The notes: generated by a model not told the origin, from the sequence alone. A stretch of DNA of 64,000 nt from Pseudomonas fluorescens (GCF_902497625.1 NZ_CABVGX010000013.1:1-64000), one strand, 5' to 3'; positions 46,916-57,960 are shown, counted from the first letter of the stretch. Made by a program: numbers and translations.

Positions 46916-49900
46916 ATCTGTCCGGACCGTTCATCAAACGCCCGGTCGCCACCATGTTGCTGAGCCTGGCGATCATGTTGCTGGGCGGCGTGAGCTTTGG
47001 CTTGTTGCCGGTATCGCCACTGCCGCAGATGGACTTTCCGGTGATTGTGGTACAGGCCAGTTTACCCGGGGCCAGTCCGGAGGTCATGGCGTCGTCCGTG
47101 GCAACACCGCTTGAGCGTTCCTTCGGCGCCATTGCCGGCGTGAATACCATGAGCAGCCGCTCAAGCCAGGGTTCGACGCGGGTGATTTTGCAGTTCGACC
47201 TTGACCGCGACATCAATGGCGCGGCGCGGGAGGTGCAGGCAGCGATCAATGCTTCACGCAATCTCCTCCCCAGCGGGATGCGCAGCATGCCGACCTACAA
47301 GAAAGTCAATCCGTCCCAGGCGCCGATCATGGTGCTGTCACTGACTTCCGATGTGCTTGAAAAGGGCCAGCTCTACGATTTGGCCTCGACCATTCTGTCG
47401 CAGAGCCTGTCCCAGGTGCAGGGGGTCGGCGAGGTGCAGATCGGCGGCAGTTCGTTGCCGGCGGTGCGCATCGAGCTTGAACCGCAGGCACTCAACCAGT
47501 ATGGGGTCGCGCTGGACGATGTGCGCACTACCATCGCGAATGCCAACGTACGCCGACCCAAAGGGTCGGTGGAAGACGATCAGCGGATGTGGCAGGTGCA
47601 GGCCAACGATCAACTGGAAAAAGCCAAGGACTACGAGTCGCTGATCATTCACTACGCCGACGGTGCCGCGTTGCGCCTGAAGGACGTGGCCAGGGTCAGC
47701 GACAGTGTCGAGGACCGATACAACAGCGGCTTCTTCAATAACGATGCGGCGGTATTGTTGGTGATCAACCGACAGGCCGGTGCCAACATCATCGAGACGG
47801 TCAACGAAATCAAGGCGCAGTTGCCAGCCTTGCAAGCGGTATTGCCGGCCAGTGTGAAGCTGAACCTGGCGATGGACCGTTCACCGGTCATCAAGGCTAC
47901 GCTGCACGAAGCCGAGATGACCCTGCTGATTGCCGTGGCCCTGGTGATTCTGGTGGTGTACCTGTTTCTCGGCAATTTTCGCGCCTCACTGATTCCGACA
48001 CTGGCTGTGCCGGTGTCGCTGGTCGGCACCTTCGCGGTGATGTACCTCTACGGATTTTCGCTGAACAACCTGTCGCTGATGGCGCTGATTCTCGCCACCG
48101 GGCTGGTGGTCGACGATGCCATCGTGGTGCTGGAAAACATTTCCCGGCACATCGACCAAGGCGTGCCGCCAATGAAGGCTGCCTACCTGGGTGCCGAGGA
48201 AGTCGGCTTTACCCTGCTGTCGATGAACGTGTCGCTGGTGGCGGTGTTCCTGTCCATTCTGTTCATGGGCGGCATCGTCGAAAGTCTGTTCCGCGAGTTC
48301 TCGATTACCCTGGCGGCCTCCATCATCGTTTCGCTGGTGGTCTCCCTGACCCTGACGCCGATGCTCTGCGCGCGCTGGTTGAAGCCGCACACACCGGGTC
48401 AGGAAAATCGCCTGCAACGCTGGAGCCAGCGCACCAATGACTGGATGGTCGGCAAATACGCCACCAGCCTCGACTGGGTACTGCGTCATCGGCGCCTGAC
48501 GTTGCTTAGTCTGCTCGTGACAATTGGCGTGAACATCGCCCTGTATGTGGTTGTTCCCAAAACGTTTATGCCACAACAGGACACCGGCCAGCTGATCGGT
48601 TTCGTGCGCGGAGACGACGGTCTTTCATTTACCGTAATGCAGCCAAAGATGGAGACCTTCCGTCGAGCTGTGCTGAAGAACCCTGCGGTGGAAAGCGTCG
48701 CAGGGTTCATTGGCGGCAACAACGGCACCAATAACGCCTTCATGCTTGTACGGTTGAAGCCGATCAAGGAGCGCGGCGTCAATGCGCAACAGGTCATTGA
48801 GCAGCTGCGTAAGGAAATGCCCAAAGTCGCCGGGGCGCAGCTGATGCTGATGGCCGATCAGGATCTGCAATTCGGCGGCGGGCGCGAGCAGACCACCTCG
48901 CAATATTCCTACATCCTGCAAAGCGGCGATCTGGGGCTGCTGCGTGAATGGTATCCGAAGGTATTAACCGCGCTGAAGGCGCTGCCGGAATTGACTGCAA
49001 TTGACGCTCGTGAAGGGCGCGGCGCGCAGCAGGTGACGCTGATTGTCGACCGTGATCAGGCCAAACGCCTGGGCGTTGACATGAATATGGTGACGTCAGT
49101 GTTGAACAACGGTTATAGCCAGCGGCAGATCTCGACGATTTACGACAGCCTCAACCAGTATCAGGTGGTCATGGAGGTCAATCCGAAGTACGCGCAGGAC
49201 CCGATCACCCTCAATCAGGTCAAGGTCATCACTGCCGACGGCGCGCGGATACCGCTGTCGACCATTGCCCATTACGAAAACAGCCTGGCAGACGATCGGG
49301 TCAGCCACGAAGGTCAGTTTGCCTCCGAAGACATCTCGTTCGACATGGCCGAAGGCGTGACGGTAGAGCAGGGCACCGCTGCCATTGAGCGGGCCATCGC
49401 CCGTGTTGGCTTGCCCGAAGGTGTCATTGCGAAAATGTCCGGCACCGCCGACGCGTTTGCCGCGACGCAAAAGAGCCAGCCGTGGATGATCCTTGGGGCG
49501 CTGGTAGCGGTCTATCTGGTGCTGGGCGTGCTGTATGAGAGTTATATCCATCCCCTGACCATCCTCTCGACCCTTCCGTCGGCGGGGGTTGGCGCGTTGT
49601 TGTCGATTTACGTTCTGGGCGGCGAGTTCAGCCTGATCTCTTTGCTTGGGCTGTTCCTGCTGATTGGTGTGGTGAAAAAGAACGCTATCTTGATGATCGA
49701 CCTTGCCTTGCAACTGGAGCGGCACCAGGGCCTCGCGCCCCTGGAATCCATCCGCAGCGCCTGCCTGCAACGCCTGCGACCGATTCTGATGACCACGCTG
49801 GCGGCGATCCTCGGCGCCTTGCCGCTGCTTCTCGGCCGTGCCGAGGGTGCGGAAATGCGCCAGCCGCTAGGCCTGACCATTATCGGCGGGCTGATTTTCA

Positions 49901-50019
49901 GTCAGGTGCTGACCCTTTACACCACTCCGGTGGTTTACCTCTATCTCGATAAACTGCGCCATGGCTTCAACCACTGGCGTGGGGTGCGTACCGATGCTGC
50001 TCTGGAAACTCCGTTATGA
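46912..50019 (+). CDS. mdtC: MdtC-type RND efflux pump subunit
   Basis: 1035 residues, paralogous to the preceding gene, with the same 12-helix layout. It carries [20 protein letters not shown] in helix 4 and [15 protein letters not shown] in helix 10-11. In the Mdt system one subunit translocates protons and the other mainly binds substrate. It overlaps mdtB and the channel gene by 4 bases each, so the four genes form one operon. Confidence 0.94.
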   Translation: MNLSGPFIKRPVATMLLSLAIMLLGGVSFGLLPVSPLPQMDFPVIVVQASLPGASPEVMASSVATPLERSFGAIAGVNTMSSRSSQGSTRVILQFDLDRDINGAAREVQAAINASRNLLPSGMRSMPTYKKVNPSQAPIMVLSLTSDVLEKGQLYDLASTILSQSLSQVQGVGEVQIGGSSLPAVRIELEPQALNQYGVALDDVRTTIANANVRRPKGSVEDDQRMWQVQANDQLEKAKDYESLIIHYADGAALRLKDVARVSDSVEDRYNSGFFNNDAAVLLVINRQAGANIIETVNEIKAQLPALQAVLPASVKLNLAMDRSPVIKATLHEAEMTLLIAVALVILVVYLFLGNFRASLIPTLAVPVSLVGTFAVMYLYGFSLNNLSLMALILATGLVVDDAIVVLENISRHIDQGVPPMKAAYLGAEEVGFTLLSMNVSLVAVFLSILFMGGIVESLFREFSITLAASIIVSLVVSLTLTPMLCARWLKPHTPGQENRLQRWSQRTNDWMVGKYATSLDWVLRHRRLTLLSLLVTIGVNIALYVVVPKTFMPQQDTGQLIGFVRGDDGLSFTVMQPKMETFRRAVLKNPAVESVAGFIGGNNGTNNAFMLVRLKPIKERGVNAQQVIEQLRKEMPKVAGAQLMLMADQDLQFGGGREQTTSQYSYILQSGDLGLLREWYPKVLTALKALPELTAIDAREGRGAQQVTLIVDRDQAKRLGVDMNMVTSVLNNGYSQRQISTIYDSLNQYQVVMEVNPKYAQDPITLNQVKVITADGARIPLSTIAHYENSLADDRVSHEGQFASEDISFDMAEGVTVEQGTAAIERAIARVGLPEGVIAKMSGTADAFAATQKSQPWMILGALVAVYLVLGVLYESYIHPLTILSTLPSAGVGALLSIYVLGGEFSLISLLGLFLLIGVVKKNAILMIDLALQLERHQGLAPLESIRSACLQRLRPILMTTLAAILGALPLLLGRAEGAEMRQPLGLTIIGGLIFSQVLTLYTTPVVYLYLDKLRHGFNHWRGVRTDAALETPL

Positions 50020-51497
50020 CTGAACGTTCGCCCACCCGTCTGCCCGTATCGCCGATTATCGTGCGAGGTTCGCGCTTACTGAGTTTTACGCTGTGCGTGG
50101 CGCTGCTTAGTGCCTGCGCTATCGGCCCGGATTATCAGCGTCCGCAGGCCGCCGCCCCGATGCAATACAAGGAAGCTGCGGGTTGGCGTCAGGCCAATCC
50201 GAGTGATTCGCTGGCACGTGGAGCCTGGTGGGAGTTATACGGCGACCGCCAGCTCAATGAGTTGATAGAGCGTCTCAACCGCTCCAACCAGACTGTTGCG
50301 CAGTCGGAAGCCCAATATCGTCAGGCTCAAGCCTTGGTGCGCAGCGCGCGTGGGGCTTTTTTCCCAACAGTGGATCTGACGGTCGGGAAAAACCGTTCGA
50401 GCCAGGGCACCGGCAGCAGCAGCTCCAGCCTTACCAGCTCATCGAGCGGTATTCGCGACACTTACACTGCTCAGGCCGGGGTGAGTTGGGAGGCCGATGT
50501 CTGGGGCAAATTACGCCGCGGGCTGGAAGCCGACACTGCCAATGCCGAGGCCAGCTTTGCCGATCTGGCAGCAATGCGCCTGAGCCAGCAATCGGAGCTG
50601 GTGCAGAATTACCTACAGTTGCGCGTAATTGATGAGCAGCGTCGCTTGCTGCAAGCTACCGTCGAAGCTTATCAGCGTTCCCTGAAAATGACCGAAAACC
50701 AGTATCGCGCAGGCGTTTCCGGCAAGGATTCGGTGGCCCAGGCGACTACGCAACTGAAAAGCACTGAAGCCGAAATGGTCGATCTGATCTGGCAACGGGC
50801 GCAGTTCGAAAACGCTATCGCGGTGCTCATCGGTTTGCCTCCGGCCGAGTTCGGCCTCGCCGACACCTCGAACATCCCGGCGCTGCCCGATGTGCCGTTG
50901 GCACTGCCCTCACAATTGCTCGAACGGCGGCCGGACATTGCCTCGGCCGAGCGTTCGGTGATGGCGGCGAACGCCAATATTGGGGTGGCCAAGGCAGCGT
51001 ACTACCCGGACTTCACGCTGAGCCTGAATGGCGGTTACAGCAGCAGCACGACCAATAACTGGCTCAGTGTGCCCAATCGTTTCTGGTCGGTTGGCCCCCA
51101 GTTGGCGATGACCTTGTTCGATGGCGGTCAGCGCTCGGCGGAAGTTGATCGCAGCGAAGCGGCTTACGACGAAACGGTTGCTGCGTACCGGCAGACGGTG
51201 CTCGATGGTTTCCGAGAAGTGGAAAACTACCTGGTGCAGCTCAAAGTGCTGGAAGACGAGTCGGCGGTGCGTCAGCAGGCACTGGATGCGGCGCGTGAAT
51301 CGCTGAAACTGATACAGAATCAATACAAGGCTGGCTTGATCGCTTATCTGGACGTGGTGGTGGTACAAGCCACTGCGCTGAACAATGAGCGCAACATGCT
51401 GGATTTGATGCAAAGCCGGCTGATCGCCAGCGTGCAACTGATCGCGGCCCTGGGCGGTGGATGGGATGGCGCTCTGCAGGCGCCTGAAAAACGCTGA
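50016..51497 (+). CDS. Outer membrane efflux channel, NodT/OprM family lipoprotein
   Basis: 493 residues. The signal peptide ends at the lipobox LLSAC (about residue 35), followed by IGPDYQRP, the usual OprM/NodT start. Two TolC-like repeats follow, with long helices such as VAQSEAQYRQAQALVRSARG and LIQNQYKAGLIAYLDVVVVQ, forming the alpha-barrel tunnel and outer membrane beta-barrel. It completes the tripartite pump with MdtA, MdtB and MdtC. Confidence 0.93.
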   Translation: MTERSPTRLPVSPIIVRGSRLLSFTLCVALLSACAIGPDYQRPQAAAPMQYKEAAGWRQANPSDSLARGAWWELYGDRQLNELIERLNRSNQTVAQSEAQYRQAQALVRSARGAFFPTVDLTVGKNRSSQGTGSSSSSLTSSSSGIRDTYTAQAGVSWEADVWGKLRRGLEADTANAEASFADLAAMRLSQQSELVQNYLQLRVIDEQRRLLQATVEAYQRSLKMTENQYRAGVSGKDSVAQATTQLKSTEAEMVDLIWQRAQFENAIAVLIGLPPAEFGLADTSNIPALPDVPLALPSQLLERRPDIASAERSVMAANANIGVAKAAYYPDFTLSLNGGYSSSTTNNWLSVPNRFWSVGPQLAMTLFDGGQRSAEVDRSEAAYDETVAAYRQTVLDGFREVENYLVQLKVLEDESAVRQQALDAARESLKLIQNQYKAGLIAYLDVVVVQATALNNERNMLDLMQSRLIASVQLIAALGGGWDGALQAPEKR

Positions 51498-51501
51498 TCG
51501 T

Positions 51502-51618
51502 TGTAGCAGCTGCCGAGCCCGCGAGGCTGCGTCAGAGCGCTCAGCGGTTGTAAAAAACTGACTGGATTACGACCGCTACGCCCTCGGACGCAGCCTCGCG
51601 GGCTCGACAGCTGCTACG
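51502..51618. repeat. Long inverted repeat, GTAGCAGCTG family
   Basis: TTGTAGCAGCTGCCGAGCCCGC at the left pairs with a copy ending CGACAGCTGCTACGG at the right, with GCGAGGCTGCGTC in both arms. It is the same family as 110-284 and 53878-54024. The remaining sequence to 51788 holds no gene. Confidence 0.85.
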
Positions 51619-51788
51619 GATTTGGGGCGTTTCGCGGTTAGTGAAAGTTTGAAACAAGCGTTTCATCGGCTTGCTGGCATTTTGGTTATTTTGTCAGTGC
51701 GTTAGTTGGGGGATTCTATACAATCGCGCGATTTGACCTGCCGAGAATGGAAGCAGTCCGGCCGGTAGTCTCGAGAAACAGATTCCCC

Positions 51789-53869
51789 ATGCTTATCGGT
51801 TCCTATTCCACCTCGCTGGTTGTTGTCTCGCTTTGCGTGGCGATTCTTGCCTCCTATACCGCTCTGGATCTGACCGGGCGCATCGCCACTGCCAAAGGTC
51901 GGGCGGTGCATTTCTGGACGGCGGGCGGCGCTATCCCCATGGGAATCGGTGTGTGGTCGATGCATTTTATCGGCATGCTCGCCTTCGATTTGCCGATCGA
52001 CCTGGGTTACGACGTAACCCTCACGGCGTTATCGCTGATCACGGCGGTCCTGTCTTGCGGTTTCGCCCTGTGGCTGGTCAGTCAACCGCAACTACCGGCG
52101 TGGCAACTGGGCTTGGGCGCGCTCGTCATGGGCGCCGGCATCAGCGCGATGCACTACACCGGCATGGCCGCCATGCTCATGCAGCCGGGCATCGATTATG
52201 ATCCGACCTTGTTCAGCGCCTCGTTGCTGATCGCCGTCGGCGCATCCGGTGCGGCGTTGTGGATCGCCTTCCGGCTGCGCCAGCATTCGCCGTACGTGAG
52301 CCTGATTCAGGGCGGGGCGGCTGTGATCATGGGCATCGCTATCGTAGGCATGCACTACACGGCAATGGCTGCCGCGCGTTTTCCGGATGGCAGCTTCTGC
52401 GGTGGGGCAGTGAATGGTCTCAGCGGCAAAGGCCTCGACAGCCTGGTGCTGGTGACCACGCTGGCGGTACTGAGCATCGCGTTGCTCACTTCGATCCTCG
52501 ATGCTCGTCTGGAAGCGCGAACCGCCAGCCTGGCGTCTTCGTTGACACAAGCCAATCGCGAACTCAAGCAACTGGCCTTGCACGACAACCTCACCGGCCT
52601 GCCAAATCGCGTATTGCTGGCAGATCGAATCAATCAGGCCATGGCGCGGGTTCAAGAGCAGGGCGGTTACTTTGCTTTGATGTTCATTGACCTTGATGGA
52701 TTCAAACCGGTCAACGACGCGTTCGGCCATCACATGGGCGATCAGTTGTTGCGTGAAGTCGGCTTGCGTCTGCGCGAGGATTTGCGTAGCCCGGACACAC
52801 TGGCACGAATCGGCGGCGACGAATTCGTTCTGCTGGTGCAGTTGGCAGAGGCCAACGACGCGCTGGCCCTGGCCGCACGGCAGGTGGGCTTGATCGCACG
52901 GTCGTTCCGGGTGGCAGAACATGATCTGCAGATTTCCGCGAGTGTCGGCATCACCCTGTACCCGGGTAACGGTGAGACCGCCGATGAGCTGCTGATGAAT
53001 GCGGACGCGGCGATGTATCACGCCAAGGGCGCCGGTAAAAACGGCTACAGTTTTTTCGATGCGTCGATGAACAGCGACGCCCGCAAGCAATTGCAACTGT
53101 TGCAGGATTTGCGCACGGCATTGCATCAGCGCCAGTTCAGCCTGTATTACCAACCCAAATTCGACGCGAGCAATGGCCGTCCGGTTGGTGCCGAAGCGTT
53201 TTGCGCTGGGTGCACCCGACTCATGGCATGTTACTGCCGGACAAGTTCATCGATCTTGCGGAGAAAACCGGACTGATCATTCCGATTGGCGAATGGGTGC
53301 TCAACGAGGCGTGTCGGCAAATGCGGGAGTGGTACCTCCTTGGCTATACGCAGTGGCGCATCGCAGTCAATCTCTCGGCGTTGCAGTTCTGTCATGCCGG
53401 ACTTGTGCAAAGTGTCGCCAAAGCCTTGGCCACACATCATTTGCCGGCCAACAGTCTGACCCTGGAAATCACCGAAACCACCGCCATGAGTGACGCCGAC
53501 GCGAGCATGACCGTGCTGCAGGAGCTGTCAAACATGGGGGTTGATCTGTCCATCGACGACTTCGGCACGGGTTATTCAAGCCTGATGTACCTTAAACGCC
53601 TGCCGGCCAACGAACTGAAAATCGACCGCGGCTTCGTCCGCGATCTGGAGCATGACAGCGATGATGCGGCCATCGTGTCGGCCATTGTCGCGCTGGGTCA
53701 GGCCCTGGGGTTGCGCATCGTCGCTGAAGGGGTGGAAACCGGCGTTCAGCAGGATTTCCTGACGCAACTGGGGTGCGATTCGCTGCAAGGATATTTGCTC
53801 GGCCACCCGCTCCCGGCCGATCGCTTCATGGTCGACATCATCCGCGGCGAGCAGTTGGCTGCCGGCTGA
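51789..53869 (+). pseudogene. MHYT-GGDEF-EAL c-di-GMP enzyme, frameshifted in the EAL motif
   Basis: The start at 51789 (MLIGSYSTSLV) gives seven membrane helices with three MHYT-type repeats (MHFIGM, MHYTGMAA, MHYTAMAA; about residues 1-250), thought to sense O2, NO or CO through copper. A GGDEF domain follows, with intact G342-G-D-E-F346 and the inhibitory RxxD five residues before it. At 53199-53201 the frame reads E469-A470 and then shifts: one base is missing from the expected GCG-TTN-TTG-CGC, so the normal E-A-L signature is lost. The +1 frame from 53201 to 53869 encodes an otherwise intact EAL domain (LEITETTAM, IDDFGTGYSSL, AEGVET). As written, the product would be a cyclase with a short foreign tail (495 residues), unless this is a sequencing error. 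Confidence 0.88.
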
Positions 53870-53877
53870 AACATTCC

Positions 53878-54024
53878 GTAGCAGCTGTCGAGCCTGCGAG
53901 GCTGCGTCGGGCGGCGCAGCCGTCGTCAAACCGGCCAACACCCTTTACCTGAAAAAACTCAGCCAATAATCTCGCGACAGCTGCGCCCGCGGACGCAGCC
54001 TCGCAGGCTCGACAGCTGCTACAG
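53878..54024. repeat. Long inverted repeat, GTAGCAGCTG family
   Basis: GTAGCAGCTGTCGAGCCTGCGA at the left pairs with a right arm ending CGACAGCTGCTAC; both arms hold GCGAGGCTGCGTC. It sits between the c-di-GMP gene and the SDR gene. Confidence 0.88.
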
Positions 54025-54097
54025 GTCATGCAAAAACCCCCGATGGCGGTTATCCTTTGCCCCGACTGCATAAGCGTGTAACGGGGGAACAGGCTGC

Positions 54098-54844
54098 ATG
54101 GACAAAGTGATCGTCATCACCGGCGGCAGCCGCGGCATCGGCGCGGCCACCGCGCTGTTGGCCGCGGGGTTGGGCTATCGAATCTGTATCAATTACCAGT
54201 CTGATGAAGAGGCGGCGCAAAACGTTCTGGAAAAGGTCCGCGCACTCGGCGCGCAAGCCATTGCCATTCGCGCCGACGTCAGCATCGAAGACGAAGTGAT
54301 CGCCCTGTTCAATCGTGTGGACGCAGAGCTCGGGCGCGTCACCGCGCTGGTGAACAACGCCGGCACCGTGGGGCACAAGTCCCGGGTCGATGAAATGTCC
54401 GAGTTCCGCATTCTGAAAATCCTCAAGACCAACGTCCTGGCGCCGATCCTCTGCGCCAAGCACGCCATCCTGCGCATGTCGCCCAAGCATGGCGGGCAGG
54501 GCGGCAGCATCGTCAACGTGTCCTCGGTCGCGGCGCGTCTGGGCTCGCCCAATGAATACGTGGATTACGCGGCATCAAAAGGGGCGCTGGACAGTTTCAC
54601 CATCGGCTTGTCGAAGGAAGTCGCCGGCGAAGGCATCCGAGTCAATGCAGTGCGGCCAGGTTACATCTACACCGACTTTCACGCCTTGAGCGGCGATCCG
54701 GAGCGGGTCAGCAAACTCGAATCCGCCATCCCGATGGCGCGTGGCGGTCGGCCGGATGAAGTAGCCGAGGCGATTGTGTGGTTGCTGTCGGACCGGGCTT
54801 CCTACGCCACCGGGACTTTTTTGGATCTGGGCGGTGGGCGTTAA
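54098..54844 (+). CDS. SDR family oxidoreductase
   Basis: 248 residues, classical short-chain dehydrogenase. TGGSRGIG near the N-terminus binds the nucleotide, NNAG follows, and the catalytic set is S (in VNVSSVAARLG) and Y-x-x-x-K (DYAASKGALD). Likely NADP(H)-dependent from the INYQSDEEAA stretch. It probably acts as a ketoacyl/alcohol-type reductase; the substrate is unknown. Transcribed alone. Confidence 0.9.
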   Translation: MDKVIVITGGSRGIGAATALLAAGLGYRICINYQSDEEAAQNVLEKVRALGAQAIAIRADVSIEDEVIALFNRVDAELGRVTALVNNAGTVGHKSRVDEMSEFRILKILKTNVLAPILCAKHAILRMSPKHGGQGGSIVNVSSVAARLGSPNEYVDYAASKGALDSFTIGLSKEVAGEGIRVNAVRPGYIYTDFHALSGDPERVSKLESAIPMARGGRPDEVAEAIVWLLSDRASYATGTFLDLGGGR

Positions 54845-54874
54845 GCACCAGCGCCTCCTCGCTTTCGGTGTCGG

Positions 54875-54912
54875 ATTGACGAGCAGGCTCGGGGTGAGCC
54901 TGCTCGCGCAGG
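54875..54912. repeat. Single REP-like palindrome
   Basis: GAGCAGGCTC and GAGCCTGCTC face each other with a short centre, between the convergent SDR and MocR genes. Confidence 0.65.
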
Positions 54913-54919
54913 CAATCGA

Positions 54920-56347
54920 TCAGTCGTTCTCCCTTTCCGGAAACGACCGGATGATTCGACCCAACGTCTCCATCGCCTGCTCGCATGCCTCATCCCAAGG
55001 ACTTCCATAGTTCAACCGAATGCAGTTCCTGAATCGTTGCGTCGGTGAAAAAATCGGCCCCGGCGCGATACTGATGCCCTGCGCCAGCGCCATCTGGAAC
55101 AACTTCAGCGAATCCATCTGCGCTGGTAGTTCCAGCCACAGAAAATAACCGCCCGCTGGCCGACTGACCCGTGTTTGCGCCGGGAAATAGCGAACAATCG
55201 CCGCGAGCATCGCGCTCTGCTGTTCCTCCAGTGCATAACGCAGCTTGCGCAGATGCCGGTCATAGCCACCGTGCTGCAAGTAATCGGCAATTGCCGCCTG
55301 TGCCGGCATCGAAGCGCACAGGGAAGTCATCAACTTCAATCGTTCGATCTTCTGCGCGTAACGTCCAGCGGCCACCCAGCCAATTCGATAACCTGGCGCC
55401 AGGCTCTTGGCGAACGACCCGCAATGCATCACCAGACCTTCGGTATCAAAAGCCTTGGCGGGTTTCGGGGCGTGTTGCCCATAGTAAAGTTCGGCGTAAA
55501 CATCGTCTTCAATCAGCGGTACTTCATGCTTGCGCAGCAGTTCAACCAGCTGCTGTTTCCTCGACTCGGGCATGGTTGCGCCAATCGGGTTGTGGAAACT
55601 GGTCATGCACCAGCAGGCCTTGATCGGGTGGCGTTCCAGCGTTTGAGCGAGCACGTCAAGGTCGATGCCATCGCGCGGATGCACCGGGATTTCCACGGCT
55701 TTGAGTTTCAAGCGTTCGAGGATTTGCAGGCAGGCATAAAATGCAGGCGCTTCGATGGCCACCAGATCGCCAGGCTCGGTGACGGCTTGCAGGCACAGGT
55801 TCAATGCCTCGAGCGCGCCGTTAGTTATCAGCAGTTCTTCCATCGGCAACATCAAACCGCCGACCCTATAGCGCAGCGCGATTTGCCGGCGTAGTTGCGG
55901 ATTGCCTGGCGAAAGATCGGTGACGACCATGCGCGGGTCCATGTCGCGGGTAGCGCTCGACAGTGAGCGCGACAGTCGCTGCAGCGGAAACAGGGCAGGG
56001 CTGGGAAAAGCCGAGCCGAAAGGGACTGTGTTCGGATCTTTGATGGAGTCGAGGACCGAGAACACCAGTTCGCTGACGTCCACTTCGGTAGATTCGCTGA
56101 CCTCATGGCGGGTCACCGGCTCGCGGAACGATGCCGGTGCATGGGCATTGACGAAATAGCCGGATCGCGGCCGGGCGCGAATCAGGCCGCGACGTTCGAG
56201 CAGATAATAGGCCTGGAACACTGTTGAGGGGCTCACGCCGTAAGTCTGGCTGGCATAGCGCACCGAGGGCACCCGCTCGCCGGGACCCAGGACGCCAGAG
56301 CGGATCAGTTCAGCGATGTCGTCGGCGAATTTTTCGTAGCGCTTCAT
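54920..56347 (-). CDS. MocR-type regulator: GntR winged helix with aminotransferase domain
   Basis: 475 residues. The N-terminal winged helix (about 5-75) contains VPSVRYASQTYGVSPSTVFQ; the aminotransferase domain follows, with the PLP lysine in HCGSFAKSLAPGYRIGW and MTSFHNPIGATMP. It is unlike the 36243 gene in sequence, so it is not a recent duplicate. Its target is not apparent: the next gene upstream is ccoG. Confidence 0.9.
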   Translation of the reverse strand: MKRYEKFADDIAELIRSGVLGPGERVPSVRYASQTYGVSPSTVFQAYYLLERRGLIRARPRSGYFVNAHAPASFREPVTRHEVSESTEVDVSELVFSVLDSIKDPNTVPFGSAFPSPALFPLQRLSRSLSSATRDMDPRMVVTDLSPGNPQLRRQIALRYRVGGLMLPMEELLITNGALEALNLCLQAVTEPGDLVAIEAPAFYACLQILERLKLKAVEIPVHPRDGIDLDVLAQTLERHPIKACWCMTSFHNPIGATMPESRKQQLVELLRKHEVPLIEDDVYAELYYGQHAPKPAKAFDTEGLVMHCGSFAKSLAPGYRIGWVAAGRYAQKIERLKLMTSLCASMPAQAAIADYLQHGGYDRHLRKLRYALEEQQSAMLAAIVRYFPAQTRVSRPAGGYFLWLELPAQMDSLKLFQMALAQGISIAPGPIFSPTQRFRNCIRLNYGSPWDEACEQAMETLGRIIRSFPEREND

Positions 56348-56449
56348 CGAGTGCCTGGATTGGTTGCATTCACAAAGATCGAAATGATTGCTGCGCGGGC
56401 TTTTGAGAGCGCTGCCCGCTCGCGAACGTGCGCAGCGCAGTCTACCGGC

Positions 56450-57880
56450 TCACCGATGCATCGGCGCAACAAAGCGGCTTTTCTCCACGCTGTAAATCTG
56501 CGGCTCATCGCTGTCGACAATCTTGAAGCCGATACTTTGCGAGCCGCTGCTCGGCTGTTGCAGGGTCATCGCCACCGACACCGGCACGTCGACGATCTCC
56601 CCTGGCGCCAGGCTCAGTTCGGTCTTGCCCTGCAACACAAAGCCATCGGCATCCTCCAGCGTCAGCCGGTAATCCTGCCGCTGCTGGGTCTTGTTGATGA
56701 CTTTGAGGCTGTAGATGTTTTCGATCTGCCCTTGGCTGTTTTCCCGGAACAGACCGCGGTCCTTGCTCACGTCGAGCGAGACCATCGGCCGCTCTACCAA
56801 GCAAACCACCAGGGCCGCGATCATGATCAACAACACTGCGGTGTAGCCGATCAATCGGGGTCGCAGCAGATGAGTCTTGCCGCCCTGCAGCTCGCGTTCC
56901 GAGGTGTAGCTGATCAGCCCTGGCGCATAGCCCATTTTGTCCATGATCGAGTCGCAGGCGTCGATGCATGCAGCGCAACCAATGCACTCCATTTGCAGGC
57001 CATCGCGAATGTCGATTCCCGTGGGACAGACCTGCACGCAGAGCTGGCAGTCGATGCAATCGCCCAGGCCGATGTCGGTCGGCACTGCCTCACGCCTGCG
57101 CGGGCCACGGTTTTCACCGCGCGCCACGTCGTAGGAAATGGTCAGGGTGTCCTTGTCGAACATCACGCTCTGGAACCGTGCATACGGGCACATATGCATG
57201 CACACCGCTTCGCGCAACCAGCCGGCGTTGATGTAAGTCGCGCCGGTGAAAAACAACACCCAGAACAGGCTGACGCCGCTGATCTGCAAGGTCAACAGTG
57301 CTTCAGTGAGCGGGCGGATCGGCGTGAAATAGCCGACGAACGTCAGGCCGGTCAACAGACTGATGGCCAGCCACAAGGTGTGCTTTGCCAAGCGGCGCAC
57401 CAGTTTGTTCGGACCCCAAGGCGCGGCTTGCAGCCTGATGCGCTGATTGCGTTCACCTTCAGTGATTTTTTCGCACCACATGAAGATCCAGGTCCAGGAG
57501 CTCTGCGGACAGGCGTATCCGCACCAGACCCGGCCAGCGAACACTGTTATTGCAAACAAACCGAACGCGGCAATGATCAACAATGCGGACAGCAGAATGA
57601 AGTCCTGTGGCCAGAAAGTTGCGCCGAAGATGTGGAATTTGCTTTCCGCCAGGTCCCAGAGCACCGCCTGACGATCACCCCAATCCAGCCATACCGTGCC
57701 AAAAAAAAGCAAAAACAGCAAACCCGCACCGGTGATGCGCACGTTGCGGAATAGTCCCTTGAAGCTGCGAGTGTGGATCAGGTTGTCGCTCGATTTAGCC
57801 TTGCTCGCTACATGCGAAGTCACATCGGTATTCAGGAATGCAGCGGGTTCTATCGTTCGGACGGGAATTCTTTCGCTCAT
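56450..57880 (-). CDS. ccoG: Cytochrome c oxidase accessory protein CcoG (FixG/RdxA)
   Basis: 476 residues from 57880 (MSERIPVRTI); a methionine eight codons upstream (57904) is an alternative with a closer AAGG. Five or so membrane helices surround two ferredoxin-type clusters: C275-x2-C278-x2-C281-x3-C285-P and C299-x2-C302-x2-C305-x3-C309. The cytosolic/periplasmic C-terminal Ig-like domain follows. CcoG reduces Cu(II) to Cu(I) for assembly of cbb3 oxidase. It stands here without ccoNOPQ or ccoIS, which in Pseudomonas normally sit nearby, so the rest of the cco cluster is elsewhere or this is a second copy. Confidence 0.9.
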   Translation of the reverse strand: MSERIPVRTIEPAAFLNTDVTSHVASKAKSSDNLIHTRSFKGLFRNVRITGAGLLFLLFFGTVWLDWGDRQAVLWDLAESKFHIFGATFWPQDFILLSALLIIAAFGLFAITVFAGRVWCGYACPQSSWTWIFMWCEKITEGERNQRIRLQAAPWGPNKLVRRLAKHTLWLAISLLTGLTFVGYFTPIRPLTEALLTLQISGVSLFWVLFFTGATYINAGWLREAVCMHMCPYARFQSVMFDKDTLTISYDVARGENRGPRRREAVPTDIGLGDCIDCQLCVQVCPTGIDIRDGLQMECIGCAACIDACDSIMDKMGYAPGLISYTSERELQGGKTHLLRPRLIGYTAVLLIMIAALVVCLVERPMVSLDVSKDRGLFRENSQGQIENIYSLKVINKTQQRQDYRLTLEDADGFVLQGKTELSLAPGEIVDVPVSVAMTLQQPSSGSQSIGFKIVDSDEPQIYSVEKSRFVAPMHR

Positions 57881-57960
57881 GGTCTTCAGCTCATCAGCCT
57901 CCATCAGGCCTTTCGAACTATGAGCGTCGGACTGTTTACATAACAGACTCAGGTTTCACG

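Noticed and set aside
43811..50019. A recent tandem duplication of mdtB and mdtC
   Set aside because: The two proteins are similar only at the level known for the MdtB/MdtC pair, so this is the normal two-pump arrangement.
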